Position numbers and translations under genes: made by a program | Shown here: in pieces, positions 45,052-53,754 of the stretch | How the letters are laid out: each line of letters begins with the position of its first letter | How positions within the stretch are numbered: position 1 is the stretch's first letter | Assembly (NCBI RefSeq): GCF_003122215.1 | Contig: NZ_QEYD01000012.1 | Location: 1 to 64,000, forward strand | Length of the DNA stretch: 64,000 nt | Direction of reading: 5' to 3' | DNA from: Pararhodobacter marinus | GTDB lineage: Bacteria > Pseudomonadota > Alphaproteobacteria > Rhodobacterales > Rhodobacteraceae | The notes under the pieces: generated by a model | What the model saw: the letters and a program-made list of their open reading frames with translations, nothing else | What the model was told of the DNA's origin: nothing | Databases searched by the model: none

Positions 45052-46464
45052 ATGCTCAAGACCGATCTGTGCGTCATCGGTGCCGGTTCCGGCGGCCTTT
45101 CGGTGGCGGCAGGCGCGGCGCAGATGGGCGCCTCGGTCGTGCTGATCGAGGGGCACCGGATGGGGGGCGACTGCCTGAATTACGGCTGCGTGCCGTCAAA
45201 GGCGCTGCTGGCCGCGGGCAAGGCCGCGCAGGCGGTGCGCGCAGGCGGGCCGGGCGTCGAGGGCAGCGCGCCGTCCGTGGATTTCGCCGCCGCCAGGCGC
45301 CATGTCACCGACACCATCGCCGCTATCGCGCCCCATGACAGCCAGGAGCGGTTCGAGGGCCTTGGCGTGACCGTGATCCGCGACTGGGCGCGTTTCACTG
45401 GCCCCGACACGCTTCAGGCGGGCGGGCAGACCATCCGCGCCCGGCGCTTCGTCATCGCCACCGGCTCGCGCCCGCTCGTCCCCCCGATCGAGGGGATCGA
45501 CGCCACGCCCTACCTGACCAACGAGACGATCTTCGACCTGCGCGAGCCGCCGGGTCATCTGCTGATCATCGGTGGCGGGCCCATCGGGCTGGAAATGGCG
45601 CAGGCGCATCGGCGGCTGGGCTCGTCGGTCACGGTGATCGAGGGGGGCACGGCGCTGGGGCGCGAAGACCCCGAGGCAGCGGCGCTGGTGCTCGAGCGGC
45701 TGCGCGCCGAGGGAATCGAGATCGTCGAGAACACGCAGGCCCGCCGCGTCGGCGGCCGCACCGGCGGGATCGAGGTCGAGGTCGCGGGCGGCACGATCTT
45801 CGTGGGGACGCATCTTCTGGTCGCGGTGGGCCGCAGCCCGGCGCTGGACCGGCTGGATCTGGACCGCGCGCATGTGCGCCGTTCCGAAACCGGCATCGAC
45901 ACCGATGACAATCTGCGCAGCCGCACCAACCGACGTGTCTATGCCGTGGGCGACGCCGCCGGGCGCGGGCAATTCACCCATCTCGCGGGCTATCATGCCG
46001 GGCAGGTCGTGCGTTCGGCGCTGTTTTCCCTGCCCGCGCGGGTCCGCGACGACCACATCCCGCGCGTGACCTATACCCAGCCCGAACTGGCGCAGGTGGG
46101 CCTGACCGAATCGCAGGCGCGCGAGAAATTCGGCGGGCGGATGCAGGTCCTGCGGGTGGCGATGGACGGCAATGACCGCGCGCTGGCCGAGGGCACGACG
46201 CGGGGCTTCCTGAAGGTCATGGAGGTCGGCGGCCGCCCGGTCGGGGCCACGCTGGTGGGGGCGGGGGCCGGCGAACAGATCGCGCTCTGGTCGATGATGA
46301 TCGCCAATAAGATGAAAATGGGCGCTTTGGCCGCAACCGTTATGCCTTATCCGACCATGGCAGAGCTTTCCAAACGCGCCGCCTCTGCCTATTTTAGCCC
46401 GAAACTGTTTGATAATCATTTGATCAAGACCGTGGTGCGCGCGATTCAGCGCTGGATCCCATAG
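45052..46464 (+). CDS. pyridine nucleotide-disulfide oxidoreductase (mercuric reductase/lipoamide dehydrogenase-like)
   Basis: A 470-residue flavoprotein: FAD-binding GAGSGGLSVAAGAAQMG, a redox-active disulfide C41/C46 in GGDCLNYGCVPSKALL, NAD(P)H-binding IIGGGPIGLEMAQAHRRLG, and the second FAD motif VYAVGDAAGRGQFTHLAGYH. In the C-terminal dimerisation domain the usual HPTxxE active-site histidine is replaced (PYPTMAELSKR). This marks the uncharacterised mercuric-reductase-like subgroup rather than true lipoamide dehydrogenase, and no mer genes are nearby. It lies three bases after the TVP38 gene, a pairing seen elsewhere. The substrate is unknown. Confidence 0.83.
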   Translation: MLKTDLCVIGAGSGGLSVAAGAAQMGASVVLIEGHRMGGDCLNYGCVPSKALLAAGKAAQAVRAGGPGVEGSAPSVDFAAARRHVTDTIAAIAPHDSQERFEGLGVTVIRDWARFTGPDTLQAGGQTIRARRFVIATGSRPLVPPIEGIDATPYLTNETIFDLREPPGHLLIIGGGPIGLEMAQAHRRLGSSVTVIEGGTALGREDPEAAALVLERLRAEGIEIVENTQARRVGGRTGGIEVEVAGGTIFVGTHLLVAVGRSPALDRLDLDRAHVRRSETGIDTDDNLRSRTNRRVYAVGDAAGRGQFTHLAGYHAGQVVRSALFSLPARVRDDHIPRVTYTQPELAQVGLTESQAREKFGGRMQVLRVAMDGNDRALAEGTTRGFLKVMEVGGRPVGATLVGAGAGEQIALWSMMIANKMKMGALAATVMPYPTMAELSKRAASAYFSPKLFDNHLIKTVVRAIQRWIP

Positions 46465-46486
46465 CCACGACGATCGCGGGACGGGT

Positions 46487-47875
46487 ATGTTCTTTCGGAC
46501 GCTTTCAGGCCGCTTCCTGCTGCTCACGATGATCTTCGTGCTGCTGGCCGAGGTGCTGATCTTCGTGCCCTACGTGGCACGCTACCGCGAGGATTACCTG
46601 CTGACCCGGGTCGAGCGGGCGCAGATCGCCTCGCTCGCGCTCCTGGCCTCGGACGGGCAGATCAGCGACAAGCTGGCCGAGGAACTTCTGGATACGGCGG
46701 GGGTCTACAACGTCGTGCTACGGCGCGACGCGGTGCGCGAACTGGTCCTGTCCTCGCCGGTCCCGGCTCCGGTCAGCGCGACCTACGATCTGCGCGACGG
46801 CTCGATCTGGCCGCTGATGCGCGACGGGCTCGCCGCGCTGTTCCTGCCCGACAACACCGTCATCCGGCTGATCGGGGATCCGGTGCAGGAAGCGGGACTG
46901 CTGATCGAGGTCACGATGAATGCCGACCCGATGCGCGACAGCCTGCAGGATTACGCGATGCGTATCCTCGTTTTGTCGCTGATCATCTCGGTCGCCACCG
47001 CCGCCCTGCTGTTCCTGGCGGTGCAGCGCCTGATCGTGACCCCGATCCGGCGCGTCGTGCGGTCGATGGCGACCTATGCCAAGGCGCCCGAGGATGCGCG
47101 CTCGCTCATCGTGCCCGACAGCCGGGTAACCGAATTGCGCGAGGCCGAGGAAGCCCTGCTGCATCTGCAGGAAGACCTGATGAAGGCCCTGCGTCAGAAA
47201 GAGCGGCTGGCGCAGCTGGGCGGCGCCGTCGCGCGCGTCAGCCACGATCTGCGCAACATCCTGTCCACGGCCTCGCTGCTGGCCGACCGGATCGAACGCT
47301 CGGACGACCCCAAGGTCGCGCGTGCCGCGCCCAAGCTGCTGAACTCGCTGTCGCGCGCGATCAGCCTGTGCGAATCGACCCTCGCCTTCGGCAAGGCCGA
47401 GGAACCGCCGCCCCGGCTCACGCAATTCGCCCTGCGTCCGATGGTCGAGGACCTGGTGGAAAGCGAAACCATGGCGACCGCCGACGGCGCGCAGCTGGTC
47501 GAGTTCCTTGTCGATGTGCCGCCGACGCTGAGCCTGCGCGCCGATCCCGAACAGATCCACCGCGTGCTGACCAATCTGGTGCGCAATGCCCGGCAGGCGA
47601 TCGAGGCCACCGGCAAGGAGGGGTGTATCGAAGTCACGGCCCGCGACGCCGAGGACGGCACCGCGATCCGCGTGATCGATACCGGGCCGGGCCTGCCGCA
47701 GCGGGCGCGCGAAAACCTGTTCGCGGCCTTTCAGGGCGGGGCGCGCAAGGGCGGCACCGGGCTGGGGCTGGTGATCGCGGCCGAGCTGATCCGCGGGCAT
47801 GGCGGTACGCTCAGCCTTGAGCGCAGCGACGCGGATGGCACCGAATTCCGCATCCTTCTGCCGCACGCGATATAG
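46487..47875 (+). CDS. sensor histidine kinase
   Basis: A 462-residue membrane kinase: first helix (about 8-30), periplasmic sensor segment (about 31-157), second helix (about 160-182), a HAMP-like linker, then a phospho-acceptor helix with His253 in ARVSHDLRN and an HATPase domain (N box NLVRNARQAIE, G1 DTGPGLP, G2 KGGTGLGLVIA). The H-box reads SHDLRN, as in the HK subclass with a conserved Asp-Leu-Arg. No response regulator is adjacent, so it is an orphan kinase. It lies 22 bases after the flavoprotein gene and may share its transcript. The stimulus is unknown. Confidence 0.87.
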   Translation: MFFRTLSGRFLLLTMIFVLLAEVLIFVPYVARYREDYLLTRVERAQIASLALLASDGQISDKLAEELLDTAGVYNVVLRRDAVRELVLSSPVPAPVSATYDLRDGSIWPLMRDGLAALFLPDNTVIRLIGDPVQEAGLLIEVTMNADPMRDSLQDYAMRILVLSLIISVATAALLFLAVQRLIVTPIRRVVRSMATYAKAPEDARSLIVPDSRVTELREAEEALLHLQEDLMKALRQKERLAQLGGAVARVSHDLRNILSTASLLADRIERSDDPKVARAAPKLLNSLSRAISLCESTLAFGKAEEPPPRLTQFALRPMVEDLVESETMATADGAQLVEFLVDVPPTLSLRADPEQIHRVLTNLVRNARQAIEATGKEGCIEVTARDAEDGTAIRVIDTGPGLPQRARENLFAAFQGGARKGGTGLGLVIAAELIRGHGGTLSLERSDADGTEFRILLPHAI

Positions 47876-47984
47876 GCGCGGGCTCCTGTCCGGCGGCCCG
47901 GCCCCCGGCCGGAAATTTCGCACAAGAAATCCGCATGCCCCCCTTGCGCTGTCCGACAGAGGGCGGTACATGACGCCCCACAGC

Positions 47985-48061
47985 GCACCCGTAGCTCAGC
48001 TGGATAGAGCACCAGACTACGAATCTGGGGGTCAGAGGTTCGAATCCTTTCGGGTGCGCCA
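47985..48061 (+). tRNA. tRNA-Arg (anticodon ACG)
   Basis: A 77-base cloverleaf: acceptor stem GCACCCG/CGGGTGC, anticodon stem CCAGA/TCTGG enclosing loop CTACGAA with anticodon ACG, T loop GGTTCGAATCC, discriminator G and an encoded CCA end. The ACG anticodon (A34 normally edited to inosine by TadA) reads CGU/CGC/CGA. A strong intrinsic terminator follows directly. Confidence 0.97.
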
Positions 48062-48070
48062 AAGAATTCA

Positions 48071-48105
48071 AGGGCTTGGGCATTTTGCCCGAGCCCTTTT
48101 TCTTT
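48071..48105 (+). terminator. intrinsic terminator of tRNA-Arg
   Basis: AGGGCTTGGGCA (48071-48082) pairs with TGCCCGAGCCCT (48086-48097) across a short T loop: a 12-bp stem with one wobble pair, followed by TTTTTC and TTT. It is ten bases after the CCA end of the tRNA. Confidence 0.92.
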
Positions 48106-48150
48106 GCGCCGCCCCTGTCTCGCCCAACGCCGCCCCGTCCGAGTCCCGCC

Positions 48151-48831
48151 TTACCGCGCGGCGCGGGCCTCGATCTCGTGCGTGCGCCTGGATCGCGGCG
48201 ATGTCGTTACGCTATCCCGCCGCATGATCGTGTGCACGGTCCGGTCCAGGCTTCGCCGTTCGCGGCGGTTGCGGATCTGCCGGGCGGTGATGCTGGTGGG
48301 CAGAATGCGCAGCGACGCGCCCTTGCCTTCGACCTCGAACGCCCGTTCGGCGGCCGCGATCTCGGTATTCGACGCGGTGATCGCCACCAGCGTGATGCGG
48401 AACCAGCTGACATTTTCCACCGTGATCTCGTGATCGGCCATCTGCGACAGGCGGCGGAACAGCTGTGTGACGGGCCCCACGTCCAGGCTGGCGCCGCTGT
48501 TCAGCGTGCCGGTACCCAGATGCTGCGGCTTGCTGCCATCGACCACCCCGTCGCCCTTTTGCGAGACCGCCGCGACATGCTCGCCTTCTCCGTCTGCCTC
48601 GGGGACGGTGAGCAGGATCTCCTGCAGCGCCACGGGCTCGAGTCCCAGATTGGTGACGATGATCGTGGCCCCGGAATCCGGCTTGCCGCCGATCTGGATC
48701 AGCAATTCCGTCCGGCGCTGGCGCTGCAGCTGGTTCCAGAACAATTGCAGATACAGAATCCAGATCAGCGCCATGAGCAGGCTCGATCCGATTTCGATCA
48801 GCCCCGAATATTCCGACAGGAACGACATCAT
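48151..48831 (-). CDS. membrane-anchored hypothetical protein
   Basis: A 226-residue protein with one N-terminal membrane helix (about 10-30, IEIGSSLLMALIWILYLQLFW) and then a soluble domain of beta-strand-rich appearance (ELLIQIGGKPDSGATIIVTNLGLEPVALQEILLTV) ending in an arginine-rich tail. I do not recognise a characterised family, although similar single-helix proteins with an Ig-like domain occur in roseobacters. Two adjacent ATG codons (48831 and 48828) can start it; GGGGTG lies upstream. It is convergent with tRNA-Arg and divergent from the oxidase operon. Confidence 0.7.
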   Translation of the reverse strand: MMSFLSEYSGLIEIGSSLLMALIWILYLQLFWNQLQRQRRTELLIQIGGKPDSGATIIVTNLGLEPVALQEILLTVPEADGEGEHVAAVSQKGDGVVDGSKPQHLGTGTLNSGASLDVGPVTQLFRRLSQMADHEITVENVSWFRITLVAITASNTEIAAAERAFEVEGKGASLRILPTSITARQIRNRRERRSLDRTVHTIMRRDSVTTSPRSRRTHEIEARAAR

Positions 48832-49146
48832 GGCCAGACACCCCGCCAGAGGCTTTCGACGCACCACGGGTGCGCGCGCAAATCCGCAAGATCGCACGAC
48901 ATGGCAGAACCCTTTCCTTTGCAAACGGCCCATACAACCCGTGCAGGGCGCAGGGGTTCCTGCAATTCTTCAGCAGTTTTCCTATGGAACCCAACGGCCG
49001 CCTGACGGTTAAGCGGGAACTTCAGGCCAGCGCCCTGCCCCCAAACCCCGGGGCCTGCGCTCCGCGCCCAGTGCCCTGCCGGGTCACTTTTCTTGGAACA
49101 TTGTCGCCGCCTGCGTGTTCACAACCTGTTGACACCGGAACCGATC
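48832..49146. other. intergenic region between the hypothetical membrane protein and coxB
   Basis: This divergent gap should contain promoters for the hypothetical gene and for the oxidase operon. A TTGACA at 49130-49135 is a possible -35 for coxB, but no good -10 follows at the right spacing. A single TTAA half-site lies near 49009. No RNA gene or repeat is visible. If coxB starts at 49177 rather than GTG 49147, the gap extends by 30 bases. Confidence 0.5.
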
Positions 49147-49176
49147 GTGCCCTCACGCCGCCTGACGCCCAGATCA

Positions 49177-50184
49177 ATGCCCCGCTCGAAGGCGCGCGCC
49201 GCTGCGCGCCCGAAAGCGCTGTCCGCCGCACTGACGCTGCCGCTGCTGGCCGGCTGCGAGGGCGCGCAATCGGCGCTCGCCCCGGCGGGCGAGGATGCAG
49301 CGGTCCTTGCCACGCTCTTCTGGGTCATGCTGTCGGGCGCCGTCGTGCTGTTTCTGGCGATGAACGGGCTGTTCTTCTACCTGACCCGGATCCGCGTGCA
49401 GGCCCAGTCCGAAACCGTCGCACGCTGGCTGATCGTCGGGGGCGGCATCGTGCTGCCCTTCGTCGTGATCTCGGCGCTGCTTGTCTGGGGCCTGTCGATC
49501 CTGCCCGATCACCGGCAGGCGGGCGACGGGCTGCGGATCCGCGTCACCGGCGAGCAGTGGTGGTGGCGGGTGGAATACTGGCCCGAGGGCGCGACCGAGC
49601 CCGTCATCTCGGCCAACGAGATCCGGCTTCCCGCCGGGCAGCGCACGGAGCTTATCCTTGATTCCGCGCATGTCATCCATTCGTTCTGGATCCCGGCGCT
49701 GGGGGGCAAGATGGACATGTTTCCGGGCCGCGAGACCTTTCTCAGCCTGCGTCCGACGCAGCCCGGCACCTATCGCGGCCAATGCGCCGAATTCTGCGGC
49801 GCCAGCCATGCCTGGATGGCCTTCGAGGCGCATGTCATGGCGCCCGAAGCCTTCGACGACTGGCTTGCCGCGCAGGCCGGGCCCGCGCAGACGGCGTTGA
49901 GCGACGCAGCCCGTCGCGGCGCCGGGATCTTCACGCGCGAAGGCTGCGGGGCCTGCCACACGATCCGCGGCACGGAACATATCGGCGTGGTCGGGCCGGA
50001 CCTGACCCGCGTCGGCAGCCGCACCACGCTGGGCGCCGGGCGGCTGGGGGTCTCGCTTGACGCCTATCGTGCCTGGATCACCCATACCGGGGATCTCAAG
50101 CCCGAGGTCGAGATGCCCGCCTATGATCACCTGTCCGAGGCCGAGGCCACCGATCTCGCCCAGTATCTGAGAGGTCTCGAATGA
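49177..50184 (+). CDS. coxB: cytochrome c oxidase subunit II with fused C-terminal cytochrome c domain
   Basis: A 335-residue lipoprotein-type subunit II. A signal with lipobox LLAGC (C27), two membrane helices (about 44-70 and 83-108), then the CuA domain (ligands in HVIHSFWIP and CAEFCGASHAWM), and a C-terminal cytochrome c domain with CGACH (about 260). This caa3-like fusion accepts electrons at its own heme c, then CuA. The start is placed at ATG 49177, which gives a normal lipoprotein signal; GTG 49147 is an alternative. The stop overlaps the coxA-C start (ATGA). First gene of a five-gene, tightly overlapping oxidase operon. Confidence 0.92.
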   Translation: MPRSKARAAARPKALSAALTLPLLAGCEGAQSALAPAGEDAAVLATLFWVMLSGAVVLFLAMNGLFFYLTRIRVQAQSETVARWLIVGGGIVLPFVVISALLVWGLSILPDHRQAGDGLRIRVTGEQWWWRVEYWPEGATEPVISANEIRLPAGQRTELILDSAHVIHSFWIPALGGKMDMFPGRETFLSLRPTQPGTYRGQCAEFCGASHAWMAFEAHVMAPEAFDDWLAAQAGPAQTALSDAARRGAGIFTREGCGACHTIRGTEHIGVVGPDLTRVGSRTTLGAGRLGVSLDAYRAWITHTGDLKPEVEMPAYDHLSEAEATDLAQYLRGLE

Positions 50185-52757
50185 GCGCCGACAAAGCCGC
50201 CCTGCCGCCGCCCGACCGTCGCCCCCTCGGTCCCTATCCGCCCACGCCCGAGATGCTGGCCGAACCCGTGCCCGAAGCGTTGCAGCGCGCGCAGGCGGAC
50301 CGGCTGCGCGCGGCATGGCGGACGCCGAAAGGCTGGCGCTACTGGACGGCGGTCAACAATACCGAGGTCGGGAAATGGTATTGCCTGACGGCGCTGGCCT
50401 TCATGCTTTGCGCGGGGGTGATGGCGCTGATCATCCGGCTGCAACTGGCGGTGCCCGACAATGACCTGGTGTCCTCGGACCGCTTCAGCCAGCTTTTCAC
50501 GCTGCACGGCTCGGCGATGATGTTCCTGTTCGCCGTGCCGATGTTCGAGGCGATCTCGATCCTGCTTCTGCCCGGGATGCTGGGCGCGCGCGACATGCCC
50601 TTCCCGCGGCTGTCGGCTTTCGGCTACTGGTGTTTCCTGATCGGCGGCACCTTCGTGCTGGTGTCGATCCTGTTCGACATCGCCCCGCGCGCGGGCTGGT
50701 TCATGTATCCGCCCCTCGCCACGCAGGACGAGGGCCCGGGCAGCGACATCTGGCTTCTGGGACTGTCCTTCATCGAGATCGCGTCGATCGCCGCGGCGGT
50801 CGAACTGATCGTCGGCGCCCTGAAATGCCGCCCGCCCGGCATGCGCGTCAACATGATGCCGCTTTATGCGTGGTACGTGCTGGTCGTCGGCGGGATGATC
50901 CTGTTCGCCTTCCCGCCGCTCATCGCGGGCGATTTCCTGTTCGAACTGGAACGCTCGCTCGACTGGCCGTTCTTCGACCCGACGCGGGGCGGCGACCCGA
51001 TGCTGTGGCAGCACCTGTTCTGGATCTTCGGTCACCCGGAAGTCTATATCGTCTTCCTGCCCTCGATCGCCATCGCGGCGATGGTCATCCCGACCGTGGC
51101 CCGGCGCCCCATCGTGGGCTATTCGTGGATCGTGCTGTCGGCCGTGGGCGTGGGCTTCCTGTCCTTCGGGCTGTGGGTGCACCACATGTTCACCACGGGC
51201 CTGCCGTCGATTTCGCTCGGCTTCTTCTCGGCCGCGTCGCAGGCGGTGGTGATCCCGACCGGCATCCAGCTTTTCGCCTTCCTCGCCACGCTGCTGGTGG
51301 GGCGGGTGACGATGAACCTGCCGATGCTGTGGATCGCGGGCGCGCTGGCGGTGTTCACGCTGGGCGGGCTGACGGGGGTGATGCTGGCCATCGCGCCGTT
51401 CGATTTCCAGGTCCACGACACCTATTTCATCGTCGCCCACCTGCATTACACGCTGTTCGGCGGAATGATCTTTCCGGTGATCGCGGGGGTTTATTACTTC
51501 TTCCCCTTCATCAGCAAGAAGATGCTGTCCGAGAGGCTGGGCCGCTGGTCCTTCTGGCTGATCTTCACCGGCTTCAACATCTGCTTCCTGCCCATGCACC
51601 TGACGGGCCTTCTGGGCATGCCGCGCCGGATCTACACCTATCCGACGGGGCTGGGATGGGACTGGCTGAACCTGATCTCGACCGTGGGCGCCTTCATCAT
51701 CGCGGCGGGGTTCCTTGTCTTCGTCTGGGACCTGCTGCGCCCCAAGGGCAAGCAGCCCCAACCGCCGCGCAATCCGTGGCAGGCCGGCACGCTGGAATGG
51801 TCGCATGACATCCCCGAGGAAGCCTGGGGCGTGCGCTCGATCCCCCATGTCACCACGCGCTACCCGCTCTGGGAGCAGCCCGGGATACTCGAGCGAATGG
51901 ATGCCGGGCGCTACTACCTGCCCGATGCCGAGGAAGGCCGGCGCGAGACCCTGATCACCAGCGTGATCGACGCGCGCCCGCTGCAGGTCCAGCGCGTCAC
52001 CGGGCCCAGCTGGATCACGCATGTCGCCGCCGCCTTTACCGGCGGGTGCTTCATCTTCCCGACCTTCGGCTATTACTGGCCCGCCGTGGTCTGCGGCGTC
52101 TTCGCGGGCATGGCGATCCTGTACTGGCTCTGGACCGCGACCGCCCGCCCGCCCGAGGCCGAGCGCAAGGATGTGGGCCTGGGCCTGTCGCTGCCCACCT
52201 ATGTCTCGGGGCCCGACAGCGTGGGCTGGTGGGCGATGTGGATCACCATGCTGGGCGATGCGACGGCCTTTGCCTCGATCATCTTCGGCTTTTTCTTCTA
52301 CTGGACCGCGCAGGACGACTTCCCGCCCGACGGCGCCCTGCATGCAGGGGCCGGGGAAACCGCGCTGGCGGCGCTGGCGCTTGCCGCCGCCTGGGGGCTG
52401 GTCCTGCTGGCGCGCCGCTGGAACCGGCATGGCGCGGTCACCGCCGCCCGCCTTGCGCTGGCCGGGGCCGCCCTGACGGCGGCCACGGGCGGCGGCGCGC
52501 TGGCGCTGGCGGTCTGGCCGCTCGACCCGACCAGCCATGTCTACCCGGCCGTGATCTGCGCCATCGCTCTGTGGATCTGCGTCCATGCCGCGCTGGCCGT
52601 GGTGATGCATCTCTACTGCCTGGCCGGCAGCTTCGCGGGCAAGCTCACGCCGCATCACGATGCCGATCTGTGCAATGTCGCGCTGTTCTCGCATTTCTTC
52701 GTGCTGTCGTCGCTGGTCGCCTGCGCGGTCATCGGCCTGGCCCCGAGGCTGATATGA
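50181..52757 (+). CDS. fused cytochrome c oxidase subunits I and III
   Basis: An 858-residue protein: subunit I (about 50-580) joined to subunit III (about 620-855). Heme a and a3 ligands and CuB are visible: TLHGSAMMF, the D-channel/CuB motif GHPEVYIVFLP (A1-type, with the cross-linked Tyr), WVHHMFTTG, and HDTYFIVAHLHYTLFGG. The subunit III part has VGWWAMWITMLGDATAFASIIFGFFFYW. The N-terminal 45 residues are a proline-rich cytoplasmic extension. Such fusions occur in the alternative oxidases (coxMNOP-like) of alphaproteobacteria. It overlaps both neighbours by four bases. It reduces oxygen to water and pumps protons. Confidence 0.93.
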   Translation: MSADKAALPPPDRRPLGPYPPTPEMLAEPVPEALQRAQADRLRAAWRTPKGWRYWTAVNNTEVGKWYCLTALAFMLCAGVMALIIRLQLAVPDNDLVSSDRFSQLFTLHGSAMMFLFAVPMFEAISILLLPGMLGARDMPFPRLSAFGYWCFLIGGTFVLVSILFDIAPRAGWFMYPPLATQDEGPGSDIWLLGLSFIEIASIAAAVELIVGALKCRPPGMRVNMMPLYAWYVLVVGGMILFAFPPLIAGDFLFELERSLDWPFFDPTRGGDPMLWQHLFWIFGHPEVYIVFLPSIAIAAMVIPTVARRPIVGYSWIVLSAVGVGFLSFGLWVHHMFTTGLPSISLGFFSAASQAVVIPTGIQLFAFLATLLVGRVTMNLPMLWIAGALAVFTLGGLTGVMLAIAPFDFQVHDTYFIVAHLHYTLFGGMIFPVIAGVYYFFPFISKKMLSERLGRWSFWLIFTGFNICFLPMHLTGLLGMPRRIYTYPTGLGWDWLNLISTVGAFIIAAGFLVFVWDLLRPKGKQPQPPRNPWQAGTLEWSHDIPEEAWGVRSIPHVTTRYPLWEQPGILERMDAGRYYLPDAEEGRRETLITSVIDARPLQVQRVTGPSWITHVAAAFTGGCFIFPTFGYYWPAVVCGVFAGMAILYWLWTATARPPEAERKDVGLGLSLPTYVSGPDSVGWWAMWITMLGDATAFASIIFGFFFYWTAQDDFPPDGALHAGAGETALAALALAAAWGLVLLARRWNRHGAVTAARLALAGAALTAATGGGALALAVWPLDPTSHVYPAVICAIALWICVHAALAVVMHLYCLAGSFAGKLTPHHDADLCNVALFSHFFVLSSLVACAVIGLAPRLI

Positions 52758-53173
52758 ACGACGAAAGCAATACTTCCGACCGCCCGCGCGAGGACGAGGA
52801 CCGCCATGCCTTTGCCGCCGAGGCGCACAGTCTCTGGCGCATCACCTTCGCCCCCACCGTCTGGGCGCTGCATTTCGTGCTGTGCTACGGGCTTGTCTCG
52901 CTGTCCTGTGCCAAGGAGCTGATCCCGATTGCCACGGTGCAAGCCGTGCTGACCGCGCTCAGCCTGCTGGCGCTTGCGATCATTGCCTGGCTGGGTTTCC
53001 GCTCGCTCCGGCAATGGCGCGTTCTGGTCACCGGGCAGCTGGAGCATCCCGAGGGCACGCCGGAAAGCCGCCACCGCTTCCTCGGCCACGCGGCCTTTCT
53101 GCTGTCGGTGATCTCGGCCATCGGCGTGATCTTCGTGTCGATGCCGCTGATCCTGATCGGGGGGTGCCAATGA
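52754..53173 (+). CDS. small membrane subunit or accessory protein of the cytochrome oxidase
   Basis: A 139-residue membrane protein with a charged 30-residue N-terminus and three hydrophobic segments (about 33-52, 60-80 and 112-134). It has no heme or copper motif. The position between coxA-C and ctaG, with four-base overlaps on both sides, indicates a role as a small subunit or assembly partner of this oxidase, equivalent in place to coxP-like proteins. The family name is not certain to me. Confidence 0.75.
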   Translation: MNDESNTSDRPREDEDRHAFAAEAHSLWRITFAPTVWALHFVLCYGLVSLSCAKELIPIATVQAVLTALSLLALAIIAWLGFRSLRQWRVLVTGQLEHPEGTPESRHRFLGHAAFLLSVISAIGVIFVSMPLILIGGCQ

Positions 53174-53754
53174 CCTTGCCGGTGAAAGGACGCTACCTTC
53201 TGCCCGCGCTCGCCTGCCTGGCCGTGCTGTGGCTATTGCCGCTCGACCGCTGGTTGCCGCTCTTCCCGGTGCACATGCTGCGCCATATGGGGCTGGTCGC
53301 GGTCGCCGCACCGCTTCTGGTTCTGGGCCTGCCGGGGCTGGCGCGGCGGATGGCGATCCCGCCGCTCTTGGCCGCCGCGCTGGAATTCGTGGTGGTCTGG
53401 GCGTGGCACCTGCCGGCGGCCCATGCCACGGGACGCAACAGCCTGACCGGATTCGTCACCGAACAGGGCAGCTTCCTGCTGGCCGGGCTGCTGGTCTGGG
53501 CCGGGTGCCTTGCCGCGGCGCAGCCGCTGGCCGGCGCGGGCGGGCTGTTGCTGACCTCGATGCACATGACGCTGCTGGGCGCGCTGCTGATCCTTGCCCC
53601 GCGCGACCTGTATTTCGAGCTTTGCGGCACCGCCCCCGACCTGACCGGGCAGCAGCTGGGCGGGATGCTGATGCTGGGCATCGGAACCCCTGTCTATCTT
53701 TTGGCCGGCGTTGCGCTGACCGCGCGCGCCCTGAAAACCGAGGTCCGGGCATGA
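53170..53754 (+). CDS. ctaG: CtaG (Caa3-type) cytochrome c oxidase assembly protein
   Basis: A 194-residue polytopic protein of the caa3_CtaG family with five or six helices. HMLRHMGLVAVAAPLLVLGLP and the conserved HMTLLGALLILAPRDLYF late in the protein fit the family, which assists copper insertion into caa3-type oxidases. This is unrelated in sequence to the periplasmic Cox11/CtaG copper chaperone. It is shorter than the 250-300 residue Bacillus homologues. Overlaps of four bases with both flanking genes place it in the oxidase operon. Confidence 0.82.
   Translation: MTLPVKGRYLLPALACLAVLWLLPLDRWLPLFPVHMLRHMGLVAVAAPLLVLGLPGLARRMAIPPLLAAALEFVVVWAWHLPAAHATGRNSLTGFVTEQGSFLLAGLLVWAGCLAAAQPLAGAGGLLLTSMHMTLLGALLILAPRDLYFELCGTAPDLTGQQLGGMLMLGIGTPVYLLAGVALTARALKTEVRA

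Noticed and set aside
47985-48105. tRNA-Arg as an integration site of a genomic island
   Set aside because: No integrase is adjacent and no direct repeat of the tRNA 3' end was found downstream. The following genes look like normal core genes.
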